Source of the DNA: Candidatus Sericytochromatia bacterium S15B-MN24 CBMW_12
GTDB lineage: Bacteria > Cyanobacteriota > Sericytochromatia > S15B-MN24 > UBA4093
Assembly (NCBI GenBank): GCA_002083825.1
Contig: DAZV01000047.1
Coordinates: 184,320 to 248,319, forward strand
Length of the DNA stretch: 64,000 nucleotides
Reading direction: 5' to 3'
Part shown: piece after piece, positions 51,364 through 59,473 of the stretch
Layout: each line of letters opens with the position of its first letter
Numbering within the stretch: position 1 is the first letter of the stretch
Notes under the pieces: model-generated
Databases searched by the model: none
Told to the model about the DNA's origin: nothing
What the model saw: the letters and a program-made list of their open reading frames with translations, nothing else
Made by a program: the position numbers and the translations under genes

Positions 51364-51942
51364 ATGAGGTGGGCGATGGCGACCATGCGACGAAAATCGA
51401 ACCCCAATCCGGTTCGCATGCACTTGGCGCCGCTCCGGCAGGTGCTCGATGAACGCGAGTTGCGCGGGATCCTGACCAGCTACGGCGCTCCGCTCATGGA
51501 GAATCCCGTCGCGGCACCGCAGCGCGTTACGCTGGAGAGCGTGGTGGTCGCGTCGCTTCGTGCCTCCCGAAAAGATGCGCTCTTGCTGCGTGTTCTGCCC
51601 GTGGTTCTGCTCAAGAACTGGCCGCGCCTCGATTTCGTGAGGCTGAACGAGCTCGCGACGAGGCAAGGTTTACGCCGGGAATTGCGGGTCTTGCTGGACC
51701 TGACGCGCAGTGCCGCAGGCCCCGTGGCCGCCAAGGAGTTGGCCAAGCAAGTCGCCAGGCTGGGGTCCACGAAAAAACTGCCCCGGAAGTATTTCCCGGA
51801 GGTGCGCAACCAGTACGAGCGGGAACTCGCGGATCTACGCAATCCCGCACTGACCCGCCGTTGGAACGTCGGAGTGAACGTGTCAAACGACAGCGTCAAG
51901 TCCTTCGTTCTCAAGCACTGCGCGGATTTAACTCTTGTTTAA
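51364..51942 (+). CDS. Partner protein of a nucleotidyltransferase module, unassigned
   Basis: 192 residues, helix-rich and basic, with no catalytic motif I recognise. VRLNELATRQGLRRELRVLLDL at about 93-114 could be a helix-turn-helix, as in AbiEi-like antitoxins. Its stop is overlapped by the start of the nucleotidyltransferase gene, so the two act together. The start could be any of three ATGs within 24 bases. Antitoxin identity is a guess from gene order. Confidence 0.6.
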   Translation: MRWAMATMRRKSNPNPVRMHLAPLRQVLDERELRGILTSYGAPLMENPVAAPQRVTLESVVVASLRASRKDALLLRVLPVVLLKNWPRLDFVRLNELATRQGLRRELRVLLDLTRSAAGPVAAKELAKQVARLGSTKKLPRKYFPEVRNQYERELADLRNPALTRRWNVGVNVSNDSVKSFVLKHCADLTLV

Positions 51943-52480
51943 GCGGGTTCCCTTCACCGAGATTCTCCAGTTTCTGAAGGCAATCGACGAGCTTCTGACG
52001 GCTCCGGTGCAGTTGATCGTGATTGGCGGCTGCGCGGTCGCGCTGGCGGGGCATCCCGCGCGTGCGACGTCCGACGTGGACGTTTACGGTAGGCTCCCCC
52101 CCGAACTGGAGGAAGCCATCCGAGCCTGTCAGCATCTCCCCGGAGCCGTCCCCATCTCCTCGGTTGGAGTCTCCAGCCAACCCTACGACTTCGAGGACCG
52201 ACTGCAGCGAGTGCCCGAAAGCGAACTGGCCAACCTCGAAATTTTTATTCCGGAAGCACACGACCTGGCCATCATGAAGATGGCCCGTGGCGAGTCGCAC
52301 GACATCGCGGCTTTGGTTGAGATGCACCGCCACACTCCCTTCGCTGCGGACACCCTCCTCGAGCGCTACCGCGACACGGACTTTATCGGAAACCCCCAGA
52401 TGATACGGTTGACGCTGCTACTTCTCGTAGAGGACCTATTCGGTCCCGAGAAAGCCGCCGAATTCGAGGCCCTCATTTAG
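51935..52480 (+). CDS. DUF6036-like nucleotidyltransferase
   Basis: 181 residues. The minimal nucleotidyltransferase motif is VIGGCAVALAGHPARATSDVDVYG at about 28-51, with GG and the DxD metal pair. EIFIPEAHDLAIMKMARGESHD supplies the later conserved part. Relatives occur in two-gene toxin-antitoxin-like or abortive-infection modules. The start is TTG, overlapping the upstream gene by eight bases. This cassette sits between tsaE and tsaB and looks mobile. Confidence 0.78.
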   Translation: MFKRVPFTEILQFLKAIDELLTAPVQLIVIGGCAVALAGHPARATSDVDVYGRLPPELEEAIRACQHLPGAVPISSVGVSSQPYDFEDRLQRVPESELANLEIFIPEAHDLAIMKMARGESHDIAALVEMHRHTPFAADTLLERYRDTDFIGNPQMIRLTLLLLVEDLFGPEKAAEFEALI

Positions 52481-52531
52481 GGACGGTATGTTTGGAACGC
52501 ACTCGCCGTAGCACGAATCACGCGCCCCCCC

Positions 52532-52560
52532 CCTCCTCAAGGAGCTTCACCTTGTCTGGT
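52532..52560 (+). repeat. Direct repeat, right copy (tsaE end relic, tsaB start)
   Basis: Encodes LLKELHLVW and a TAA stop in a frame not used now, i.e. a second end of tsaE. Its AAGGAG is the ribosome site of tsaB, whose TTG start lies inside the repeat. Nine C residues precede it. Confidence 0.8.
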
Positions 52561-53274
52561 AACTGGATCCTCGGCATCAACACCGCCTCCGAAACCCTGG
52601 GCGTCGCCCTCGTCCGGGGCGCGACCCTGCGCGCCGAGCTGGTCCTCGTGCCCGACTCCCTCCGAGGCGGTCACGGTGAGCGCCTCCAGCCGGCCATCGC
52701 CCAGCTCTGCGAGCTCGCGGGAATCAAGCCCACGGATCTCGCGGGGGTCGCCGTCGCCTCGGGGCCCGGCGGCTTCACCGGCGTGCGCACCGGCATGGCC
52801 GCCGCCAAGGCGATCGCCTTCGCCCTCGGACTCCCCGTCGCCCCCGTCCCCACCCTGCAGGCACTGGCGGCCCAGTACCCCCTGAACGGCCTGATCTCCC
52901 CCATGCTCGACGCCCGCAAGGGCAAGGTCTTCGCCGCCCTCTACCGCCGCGACGAGGCGGGACTTCACGAGCTCATCCCCGGCAGCCTCCACGACCTCCC
53001 GGACTGGCTCGACCGGCTCGCCGACTTCAGTCCGGAAGCGGTCGCCCTGCTGGGAGAGGGCGCGTCGCGGCAGCAGAAGGCCATCGCCGAGCGCTTCCCC
53101 GCGGCAGCTCTTTCCGAAGAGCTGCACCTCCTGCGCGCCGGCTCGGTCGCCCTCCTGGGTGCCGCCATGCTGGAGCGCGCCGAGGGAATCGACCCCTTGG
53201 ACGCCCTGCCTTCCTACATGCGCGAACCCACCGCCGTCGCCGGCTGGGAACGTTTCGTCCCACCGGGGCCTTGA
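52552..53274 (+). CDS. tsaB: tRNA t6A biosynthesis protein TsaB
   Basis: 240 residues. ILGINTASETLGVAL is the ASKHA start, then GGHGERLQPAI and VAVASGPGGFTGVRTGMAAAKAIA, the core TsaB signature. TsaB is the noncatalytic partner of TsaD. TTG at 52552 has AAGGAG seven bases upstream. An earlier TTG at 52492 would add a Pro/Ser run with no site. Originally tsaE and tsaB probably overlapped by 11 bases. Confidence 0.93.
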   Translation: MSGNWILGINTASETLGVALVRGATLRAELVLVPDSLRGGHGERLQPAIAQLCELAGIKPTDLAGVAVASGPGGFTGVRTGMAAAKAIAFALGLPVAPVPTLQALAAQYPLNGLISPMLDARKGKVFAALYRRDEAGLHELIPGSLHDLPDWLDRLADFSPEAVALLGEGASRQQKAIAERFPAAALSEELHLLRAGSVALLGAAMLERAEGIDPLDALPSYMREPTAVAGWERFVPPGP

Positions 53275-53402
53275 TTTCGGACGCTCCGGGAGCCGCCAGG
53301 CGGCAAAGACGTCGCTTCGTTCGGTTGCTCTCGGCGGCTGCATGTGCTAGAAACTTTCAAGGGTGTTTCGTACCCAACCTGTCACGACGGAGAGTTTGAA
53401 TC

Positions 53403-53930
53403 ATGGCCGAGATCAGCCTCATGCGCCATTCCGACCTGATCGACGTGGTCCCTATCGAGCGACTCTGCTTCGGGGACCGTTGGTCGGTTCAGGCCTTCGC
53501 CAACGAACTCGAGAACCCCGCGAGCACCTACTTCGTCGCCCGCGAAAACGGCAAGATCGTGGGCTATGCCGGCTTCTGGCTGATCCTCGACGAAGCCCAC
53601 ATCACCACCATCGCCACTCACCCCCAGTGGCAGCGCCGCTCCATCGGAGAGCAGATGCTCTTGGCCTTGATCGACGCCGCCGCATCGAAGGGCGCCAAGT
53701 GGCTCACTCTCGAGGTGCGTGCCTCCAATGCCTCGGCCCAGAGACTCTACGCCAAGTACGGCTTCACGGCACTCGGTCGCCGCCGGGGCTACTATCAGGA
53801 CGACGGCGAGGATGCCTTGGTGATGTGGACGGAGAACATCTGGGATGCGGCCAACCGCGAGCGTCTTGAACGCAATCGCGCCGATCTCCAGCGTCGCTTG
53901 GCCTCGCTGCCGGCAGCTCAAGACTCCTAG
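53403..53930 (+). CDS. rimI: Ribosomal protein alanine N-acetyltransferase RimI
   Basis: 175 residues, GNAT fold. VPIERLCFGDRWSVQAF is the typical start, ITTIATHPQWQRRSIGEQML is the acetyl-CoA loop, and EVRASNASAQRLYAKYGF the C-terminal motif. RimI acetylates the N-terminus of ribosomal protein S18 in E. coli. A hairpin (GCCGCCAGGCGGC) lies in the 128-base gap after tsaB. The stop TAG is shared with the dispersed repeat. Confidence 0.93.
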   Translation: MAEISLMRHSDLIDVVPIERLCFGDRWSVQAFANELENPASTYFVARENGKIVGYAGFWLILDEAHITTIATHPQWQRRSIGEQMLLALIDAAASKGAKWLTLEVRASNASAQRLYAKYGFTALGRRRGYYQDDGEDALVMWTENIWDAANRERLERNRADLQRRLASLPAAQDS

Positions 53931-53986
53931 AGCAAAGCTCGTCACGGCGTTCTCTCGCGGCCTTAATCAACAGCCGCTGGCGCTAA
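53928..53986 (+). repeat. Dispersed intergenic repeat, copy 3 (short)
   Basis: TAGAGCAAAGCTCG, then CACGGCGTTCTCTCG and CAGCCGCTGGCGCTAA, the left, middle and right parts of copy 1 with about 80 bases missing. It overlaps the rimI stop codon. Confidence 0.75.
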
Positions 53987-54114
53987 GACCAAACGTTACT
54001 TAGGTTGGGACTTCCCAGCCTATTCTGGGTAGGGTATATTGTGACCATAGTCATGTAACCATAGGCTTGCGAAGATCGACCATCGGGTCGGCTTACCTAG
54101 GGGAGGTGCGTCTC

Positions 54115-54342
54115 ATGAGGAAGATGGCTGCGGGAAAGTTCAAGGCCCTGTGCCTGCAGATTATGGATGAGGTCGAGTTGCGGCGTGAGCCTGTCATCAT
54201 CACCAAGCATGGCCGGCCCGTTGCCAAACTGGTTCCCGTCGATCAAGAGTCGCCGGAACTCTTCGGCTTCATGAAGGGTTCCGTGGTTTCTCAGGGCGAT
54301 CTCCTGGCTCCCGTCGGCGAGGCGTGGGACGCGGATGCCTGA
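54115..54342 (+). CDS. Phd/YefM-type antitoxin
   Basis: 75 residues. Phd/YefM pattern: AAGKFKALCLQIMDEV followed by PVIITKHGRPVAKLVP. The C-terminal tail (about 50-75) should wrap the toxin. ATG at 54115 has GGGAGG upstream. It overlaps the PIN gene by eight bases. The preceding 130 bases contain TATATT and repeats (GACCATAG, TAACCATAG) that could be operator half-sites. Confidence 0.88.
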   Translation: MRKMAAGKFKALCLQIMDEVELRREPVIITKHGRPVAKLVPVDQESPELFGFMKGSVVSQGDLLAPVGEAWDADA

Positions 54343-54748
54343 TTTGGTCGTGCTCGATACCCATGTTTGGATTTGGCTGCTAAACGGAGATGCGATTTCG
54401 GATGTTGCAAAGGCCACCATTCGAAAAGCCGCCGATCAGGGCGCCATTCGCGTTCCGGCGATCTCCGTCTGGGAGGTGGGGATGCTGGTCGCCAAGGGGC
54501 GCTTGATGCTGCGCATGCCTTGCCGCGATTGGGTGCGAAGTGCCCTGGCCGCTCCGGGTATCCACCTGGCCGAATTCTCCCCCGAAGTCGCGCTCGAGAG
54601 CTGTCAATTACCGGGGGGAATTCACGGAGACCCTGCGGATCGGATGATCGCTGCGACTGCCCGTATCCTGGAAGCCACGCTGGTGACTCGAGATGAAAAA
54701 CTCCTCGCCTACAGTCGTGCTGGTCACCTCCTTGCCGTTCCGGCTTGA
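54335..54748 (+). CDS. PIN-domain toxin (VapC-like)
   Basis: 137 residues. PIN acidic residues are visible: VVLDTHVWIW (Asp8), ISVWEVGML (Glu48), GDPADRMIAATA (Asp near 99) and VTRDEKLL (Asp near 119). Such toxins are RNases that cut tRNA or rRNA. It is paired with the Phd/YefM-like antitoxin upstream. Confidence 0.9.
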   Translation: MPDLVVLDTHVWIWLLNGDAISDVAKATIRKAADQGAIRVPAISVWEVGMLVAKGRLMLRMPCRDWVRSALAAPGIHLAEFSPEVALESCQLPGGIHGDPADRMIAATARILEATLVTRDEKLLAYSRAGHLLAVPA

Positions 54749-54773
54749 AGGAGATGGACGAAGAGGTTACAGG

Positions 54774-55580
54774 CTAATCTTTGGCCTCGCCACGGTCCTT
54801 GCGCAGGCTTCCGAGCCAGAGATCCGCTCCGAGCGAGAGCAGGCCGGCACCGAGGGCGATGCCGCCGGCTATTGCCGCTCCGACTCCCGTGGGGGCCAGC
54901 GCCAGCGTCGCCACGCCCGCCGCGCCCGCAATCCCGGAAAGGGTCGCCTTGGTGTTGGCGAGGATCTTCTCGGCCATGCTGGCCTTGGGATCCTTGTTCG
55001 TCTTGGTGGCGTCGTAGATGTCGTAACCAGCCACCGCCACGCCGGCGAAGGGAGCGACGCGCCCCAGGAAGCGAGCGGCAGGAGCGAGAACCTTGTGCTG
55101 CTTGAGTGCTAGGGCGACTGCCTTGCCGGCCTGACTGTCGGCGACCGCCGAGAAAACCCTGCCGACGCGGGTCCCGCCCCGAACGGCCTTTCCGATCAGC
55201 GGCAGACGCGCGATCTCGTCCGAGCTGGTCGCGACCCGCGCTCCTTCTCGAATTCCGTCAACGATGCCGATGCTGTCGGCAACTATCTTGGCGGAGGGCG
55301 TCCCGTTGCCGTTCGCGGTGTTCGTGGGCTCGGCGGGATGGCCTTGGGCCGCTCGAACGGACTGGAGGATGTCATGCTGCCGTTCCGCATCGGACTGGGG
55401 ACGGACGGCAATCAAGGCCTTGTCCATCGGCGCCCGGGGCTTGATATCCGGAATCGGCGGCTTGATCGACGGAATCTTAGGCTTGATCGATGGAATCAGG
55501 GGCTTGGTTGTAGGCGAAGCGAGGGGATTACCTGCCGAGGCGGCGCGCTGCGGGTTCAGATTCTCATTGACCGATGCCAT
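54774..55580 (-). CDS. Pro-rich protein with hydrophobic Gly/Ala-rich C-terminus
   Basis: 268 residues, no family recognised. Residues 27-52 hold repeats of the type PxIPxIKP (LIPSIKPKIPSIKPPIPD). Residues 125-190 are helical. Residues 210-257 form two hydrophobic Gly/Ala-rich stretches (IAGAAGVATLALAPTGVGAA, IAGGIALGAGLLSLGADLWL) like membrane-inserting helices of toxins or effectors. There is no signal peptide. The ATG has AGGAG upstream. A secreted or injected role is only a guess. Confidence 0.65.
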   Translation of the reverse strand: MASVNENLNPQRAASAGNPLASPTTKPLIPSIKPKIPSIKPPIPDIKPRAPMDKALIAVRPQSDAERQHDILQSVRAAQGHPAEPTNTANGNGTPSAKIVADSIGIVDGIREGARVATSSDEIARLPLIGKAVRGGTRVGRVFSAVADSQAGKAVALALKQHKVLAPAARFLGRVAPFAGVAVAGYDIYDATKTNKDPKASMAEKILANTKATLSGIAGAAGVATLALAPTGVGAAIAGGIALGAGLLSLGADLWLGSLRKDRGEAKD

Positions 55581-55740
55581 GCGGGACTCCTAAAACTTAT
55601 CAGCTGACGACGCCAGGTTGATGCCGCCGACGCTGTTTTTCTGCCAGCGCTCCGATTCCGGGGGGCTACTTCTCTTATGCCCCTTTTCCGCTCGCATCTG
55701 GCGTACTGAAACGATGATTTGACGCGCGCTTAACGAGGTC

Positions 55741-55771
55741 AAAACAAAGCCCCCTCGATGAGAGAGGGGGC
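55741..55771 (-). terminator. Rho-independent terminator of the KGG gene
   Basis: GCCCCCTC and GAGGGGGC form an 8-base stem with a 7-base loop, followed on the minus strand by TTTGTTTT. It lies 13 bases after the stop. Confidence 0.9.
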
Positions 55772-55784
55772 GATGGGGAATGGT

Positions 55785-56051
55785 TTATTTCGGGGGCTTG
55801 GCTTTGGGGCGCCGACCGATCTGCGAGTAGAAGCCGACGCCTCGGGTCGCCTTGATCGTCTCGCCGCCCTTCTTGCCGATTTCCGCGTAGTGGTCGGTGC
55901 CGTAGAGTTCCTTGGTCTTGCTTCCGCCCTTGCGCCCGATCTGGGCGAAGAACTCGGAGCCGCGCTCGGCGGCGAGGGCCAGGCCGCCGCGGCGCCCGAA
56001 CTCCTTCATCCTTGGATCTCCCTTGGCGGGACCGCGCTTCTTGCCTGCCAT
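55785..56051 (-). CDS. KGG-repeat stress protein
   Basis: 88 residues, hydrophilic and basic. Repeats FGRRGGLA, IGRKGGSKT and IGKKGGETI are the KGG/GsiB (Con-10-like) motif found in general-stress, desiccation-type proteins. It carries a good AAGGAGG site before an ATG at 56051, which is preferred over an adjacent GTG. It is a single gene with its own terminator. Confidence 0.85.
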   Translation of the reverse strand: MAGKKRGPAKGDPRMKEFGRRGGLALAAERGSEFFAQIGRKGGSKTKELYGTDHYAEIGKKGGETIKATRGVGFYSQIGRRPKAKPPK

Positions 56052-56054
56052 CAC

Positions 56055-56354
56055 GTGCCTCCTTCATTACCTGCCGACGTTCCCCGCAGGGGCTGTCTCG
56101 TCGCGCCGGAAAAGCCTGAAACCCCGACGCCTGGTTACTATCGTAAGTGATGTACCTAGCCTGAGTGTGTCGGTTTGATTGCCGTCGCGTGTAGGCTCGA
56201 AATCTCGCCTTCCCCCATGGAGAGCCGGTTTCGGCCTAGCTGGACGCCTCCTATGCGGTAGACGCCTTCGTTCGCTCCTTTGTTCCCTGAGCGAGAAATC
56301 CCCGCCGGGTTCCCGGCGGGGATGATAGGGGGCGCAAGCCGTGGGGAAGGGGCT
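56055..56354 (-). other. Intergenic region between KGG gene and recJ
   Basis: 300 bases with no gene seen. It contains the KGG gene's promoter region and the hairpin after recJ listed separately. Nothing else stands out. Confidence 0.5.
56298..56323 (-). terminator. Terminator of the recJ operon
   Basis: ATCCCCGCCGGG and its exact complement with a 2-base loop, 31 bases after the recJ stop. Only three T follow on the minus strand, so this is a strong but T-poor terminator. Confidence 0.7.
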
Positions 56355-58628
56355 TCAGGCGGGCGGAGCGCCGGCCTCTCGGATTGCCGGGAGGTCCTGC
56401 CGGTTCCAGGTCCCCCGAAAGGCGATCGCCTCGCGGTGATTGCGGAAGCTATCGAGTGACTGCAAGGGAATGTCGTCGGCGGGAGCCCGCAGCAAACGCC
56501 ACTCCAATCCGCTCACCACGCAGATCCCAGCCTCTCGGAAGATGGCGAGCGCTTCGCGTGCGCGGTAGGCGTCCATCCCCGAGAGCCTCATGGCTTCCGG
56601 CAAGGGCAAGACCCGCAGTCCCAGGAGCTTTTGGTAGAAAGTGCGAAGCTCATCCACCGCGAAATGGCGCTCGTCGTCGCGTTCGGCGCCCGTCGCCAGC
56701 GTGATGGTATCCGCTCGGGCTCTCAGATGATCCCAGGTCGGCTCATCCGGCGGCGGTCCCACCACCAGGAGTTCGCGTACGCGGCCTGCCGTCTCGAGTT
56801 CGAAGGTCTCGAACGCCGCCATGCCACTCGCCGCGCCGTAGATCCTGGTGCTGGGAGGCAACTGCCCGAGGACCGTTCCCAGGCTGTCTTCGCGCCGATC
56901 GACGATGACGGCCTTCGGCGCCAGGAGATCCAGATCGAGCGGACGGGGGGCCGACGCCGGCTCGAGGCGCTCGGCGGCGAAGTCCAGCTTTCCGGGTTCG
57001 CGCTGCGAGCGCCGCATGCGGTAGGTCAGGTTGACGTGACCCTCGAACTGCGAGAGGTCGTCCCCGCGTCCCCAGGCCGCGACCTCGCGAACGTCCCGCC
57101 CGTCGTCCACATGCAGGAAGGCATGGCCCTTGCGGGCCTGGGCTCTCAGCACGCGCACTCCCAGCAGACCGTAGACGGGGGCGGGATTTTTCTGGCCGAA
57201 GGGTTCGAGCCGATCCAGTGCGGTCAGTAGCTCGGGGGTGGCCTCGGCAAACGGCAGCTCGGCATCGAGGGCCACCACGTCCAGTGGGCGCTTCCAGGCT
57301 CGCTCGTGCAGGTCGCGGTTCAGGCTCTCCCTCAGGGCCTGGAGATTCGCGCCCCAGGCTGAGCATCCCGCGGCCTGGGCGTGCCCGCCGAAGCCGACGA
57401 GGTGCTCGCGAACCGCGTGCAGGGCTTCGTAGAGGTGAAAGCCCTCGGGGCTGCGGCCGGAGCCCTTCCAGAGACCGTCCCCGTGATCGGAGAAGAGCAG
57501 GACGGGGACCCGGTACCGCTCCTTGATCCGTCCCGCGACGATGCCCGTGATCCCCGCGTGGAACTCGGCGTCTCCGAGCACGACGAAGGGTTCCGCTTCG
57601 AGGTCCCACTCGCGATCGATCTGCGAGAGGATCCGTTCCTCGAGCTCCGCGTTGAGGGTGCGGCGTTCGGTGTTGATTCGTTCCAGCTCCTGGGCATGAA
57701 CCTTGGCCTCGGCCATGGTGTTGGTCGTGAGCAGCTTGAAGCCGATGTCGGGTTCCTCGAGGCGGCCCGCGGCGTTGATGCGGGGGCCGAAGCGGAACCC
57801 GATGTCGGTGGCTCCGAAGTGCTCCCAGTCGGTTCGCGCGATCTCGGCGAGCGCCTTGATGCCCGGGAAAACCGAGCCCTGTCTGCGGAAGCGGTCGATG
57901 CCGGTCCAGACCAGCGGGCGGTTGGGGCCGTTGAGCGGCACCATGTCGGCGACCGTCCCGATGGTGACGAAGTCGAGCAGGGAGTCCATGCGGGCGGTGC
58001 GTCCGCCCTCGAGCGCCAAGGCCAGGAGGTAGGCGACTCCGACTCCCGCGAGGTCCTGGAGGTGGCGGAACTCGACCCCGGGATGCACGATGGCATGGCA
58101 GTCGGGCAGCGTCTCGGGGACCTGGTGGTGATCGGTCACGATCAGGTCGATCCCGGCGCCCTTGGCGGAGGCCGCCGCTTGGTGGGCCGCGATGCCGTTG
58201 TCGCAGGTCACGATCAGCTTCACTCCGCGCGCGGCCAGCCGATCCACCGCTTGCGGCGTGACCCCGTAGCCGTCGCGGAAGCGGTTGGGGAGGAAGGCCT
58301 CGACGTTCGCTCCCATCTTGCGAAGGTAGCGGTAGAGCAGGGACGTGCTCGTCACGCCGTCGCAGTCGTAGTCCCCGTAGATGACCATCTTCTCGCCGGT
58401 ATCCACCGCGCGGCGAATCCTGACGACGGCGCGTTCCATGCCGGGGGTCATGATCGGATCCTGGAGGTAGGCCAGGGACTCTCGGGCCGCCAGGAATCCC
58501 TGGGCGGTTTCCGGCGAGTCGTACCCGCGCAGGGCGAGCGCGCGGGCGACCACGCGGGGCAGGGAGAAGCGATCGGCGATCGCGCCTACCATGCTTTCGT
58601 CGGCGGGTTTCACGAACCACTGGGCCAC
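56355..58628 (-). CDS. recJ: Single-strand DNA exonuclease RecJ
   Basis: 757 residues, larger than E. coli RecJ (577) as in Gram-positives and cyanobacteria. DHH motifs: VIYGDYDCDGVTST, IVTCDNGIAAHQAA, VTDHHQVPETLPDC and the DHHA1 part GGHAQAAGCSAWG. A C-terminal region of about 200 residues is extra. RecJ degrades 5' ssDNA in recombination and repair. GTG at 58628 has AGGAGG five bases upstream. It is the last of four DNA-repair genes. Confidence 0.94.
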   Translation of the reverse strand: MAQWFVKPADESMVGAIADRFSLPRVVARALALRGYDSPETAQGFLAARESLAYLQDPIMTPGMERAVVRIRRAVDTGEKMVIYGDYDCDGVTSTSLLYRYLRKMGANVEAFLPNRFRDGYGVTPQAVDRLAARGVKLIVTCDNGIAAHQAAASAKGAGIDLIVTDHHQVPETLPDCHAIVHPGVEFRHLQDLAGVGVAYLLALALEGGRTARMDSLLDFVTIGTVADMVPLNGPNRPLVWTGIDRFRRQGSVFPGIKALAEIARTDWEHFGATDIGFRFGPRINAAGRLEEPDIGFKLLTTNTMAEAKVHAQELERINTERRTLNAELEERILSQIDREWDLEAEPFVVLGDAEFHAGITGIVAGRIKERYRVPVLLFSDHGDGLWKGSGRSPEGFHLYEALHAVREHLVGFGGHAQAAGCSAWGANLQALRESLNRDLHERAWKRPLDVVALDAELPFAEATPELLTALDRLEPFGQKNPAPVYGLLGVRVLRAQARKGHAFLHVDDGRDVREVAAWGRGDDLSQFEGHVNLTYRMRRSQREPGKLDFAAERLEPASAPRPLDLDLLAPKAVIVDRREDSLGTVLGQLPPSTRIYGAASGMAAFETFELETAGRVRELLVVGPPPDEPTWDHLRARADTITLATGAERDDERHFAVDELRTFYQKLLGLRVLPLPEAMRLSGMDAYRAREALAIFREAGICVVSGLEWRLLRAPADDIPLQSLDSFRNHREAIAFRGTWNRQDLPAIREAGAPPA

Positions 58629-58657
58629 TTTTACCTCCTGGGAGAAAGGCCTGATGC

Positions 58658-59473
58658 TCAGGATGGATCCGGCGCGTCCGGGGCGATGGCGAACCGAGGC
58701 AGGGGCGGTTCCGGCGGCGGGGCCTGGGCGCGATCGACGTTGCAGAGCGAGTCGAAGACGCAACGCGGGCAATGGCTTGGCCGTCTGGGAAAGGCCGGAT
58801 CGTCGGCCCGTTCCGCGGCGAACGGGCGCAGGGCTTCGGCCGCCTTGCTCGTGAATTCGCGCCTGGCGGCCTCGTGCATGGCCGCGTCGTACGTGACTTC
58901 GTGCCCCCTTCCCTTCCCGACTTCCCAGTAGACTAGGCACGCTTGCTGAGGCGCGATCGGGCCTTGCCCCAGCACCGAGCCGGCTTCGACGAGTGCGAAG
59001 AGGTACAGCTTGGTCTGCCACGCGGTTTGCAAGGTAGCGGCCTTGATTTCACCGGTTTTCCAGTCGAGAATGGTCCAGCGATCGCCCGCTCGAGTCAGGC
59101 GGTCGTACCGGATCATGAACGGAGCGCCGCCCAGGGCGAAGTGAAGGGCTTGCTCGGTCCAGACCTGCTCGCCCTCGGCAATCCCCCCATGCGGCGACCC
59201 CAAGAACCGCGCCCAGAGGTCACCCAGACCGGGCGAGTCGTCCTCCATGGCTGCGATGAGGCGTTGGCAGTCCAGCCCCAGGCGTTGGGCTTCGACCAAA
59301 CGGTGGAAGGCGTCGCCGATGCCTGTCGAGCGGGTGCGGCTGGCGTCTAGGGTTCCGGGGTCCACGGCGGGCCAGTAGCGGTTGAGGCGGTAGCGCAGGG
59401 CGAATTTGCGGGGGCATTGATCGAGGACCCGCAAGCTTTGGGCGCTGAGGCGGGGCAGTTCGGTTCGGGACAT
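58658..59473 (-). CDS. Stand-alone PD-(D/E)XK nuclease with Fe-S Cys (RecB/Cas4-like)
   Basis: 271 residues. LSAQSLRVLDQCPRKFALRY at 9-28 is the RecB-type start with the first Cys. The catalytic core has the acidic WTILDWKTGEIK. HCPRCVFDSLC near 244-254 supplies three more Cys, so a 4-Cys iron-sulphur cluster as in AddB, Cas4 and Dna2 is likely. It overlaps the helicase stop by one base (TGATG), suggesting that the pair acts as one machine. Confidence 0.88.
   Translation of the reverse strand: MSRTELPRLSAQSLRVLDQCPRKFALRYRLNRYWPAVDPGTLDASRTRSTGIGDAFHRLVEAQRLGLDCQRLIAAMEDDSPGLGDLWARFLGSPHGGIAEGEQVWTEQALHFALGGAPFMIRYDRLTRAGDRWTILDWKTGEIKAATLQTAWQTKLYLFALVEAGSVLGQGPIAPQQACLVYWEVGKGRGHEVTYDAAMHEAARREFTSKAAEALRPFAAERADDPAFPRRPSHCPRCVFDSLCNVDRAQAPPPEPPLPRFAIAPDAPDPS

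Noticed and set aside
51067..52531. An integrase or transposase inside the tsaE/tsaB cassette
   Set aside because: Only two genes lie inside, neither with transposase or recombinase motifs. The insertion mechanism stays unknown.
58629..59021. A 131-codon extension of RecJ
   Set aside because: It overlaps the nuclease gene and has no RecJ similarity. GTG with AGGAGG at 58628 gives the expected N-terminus.
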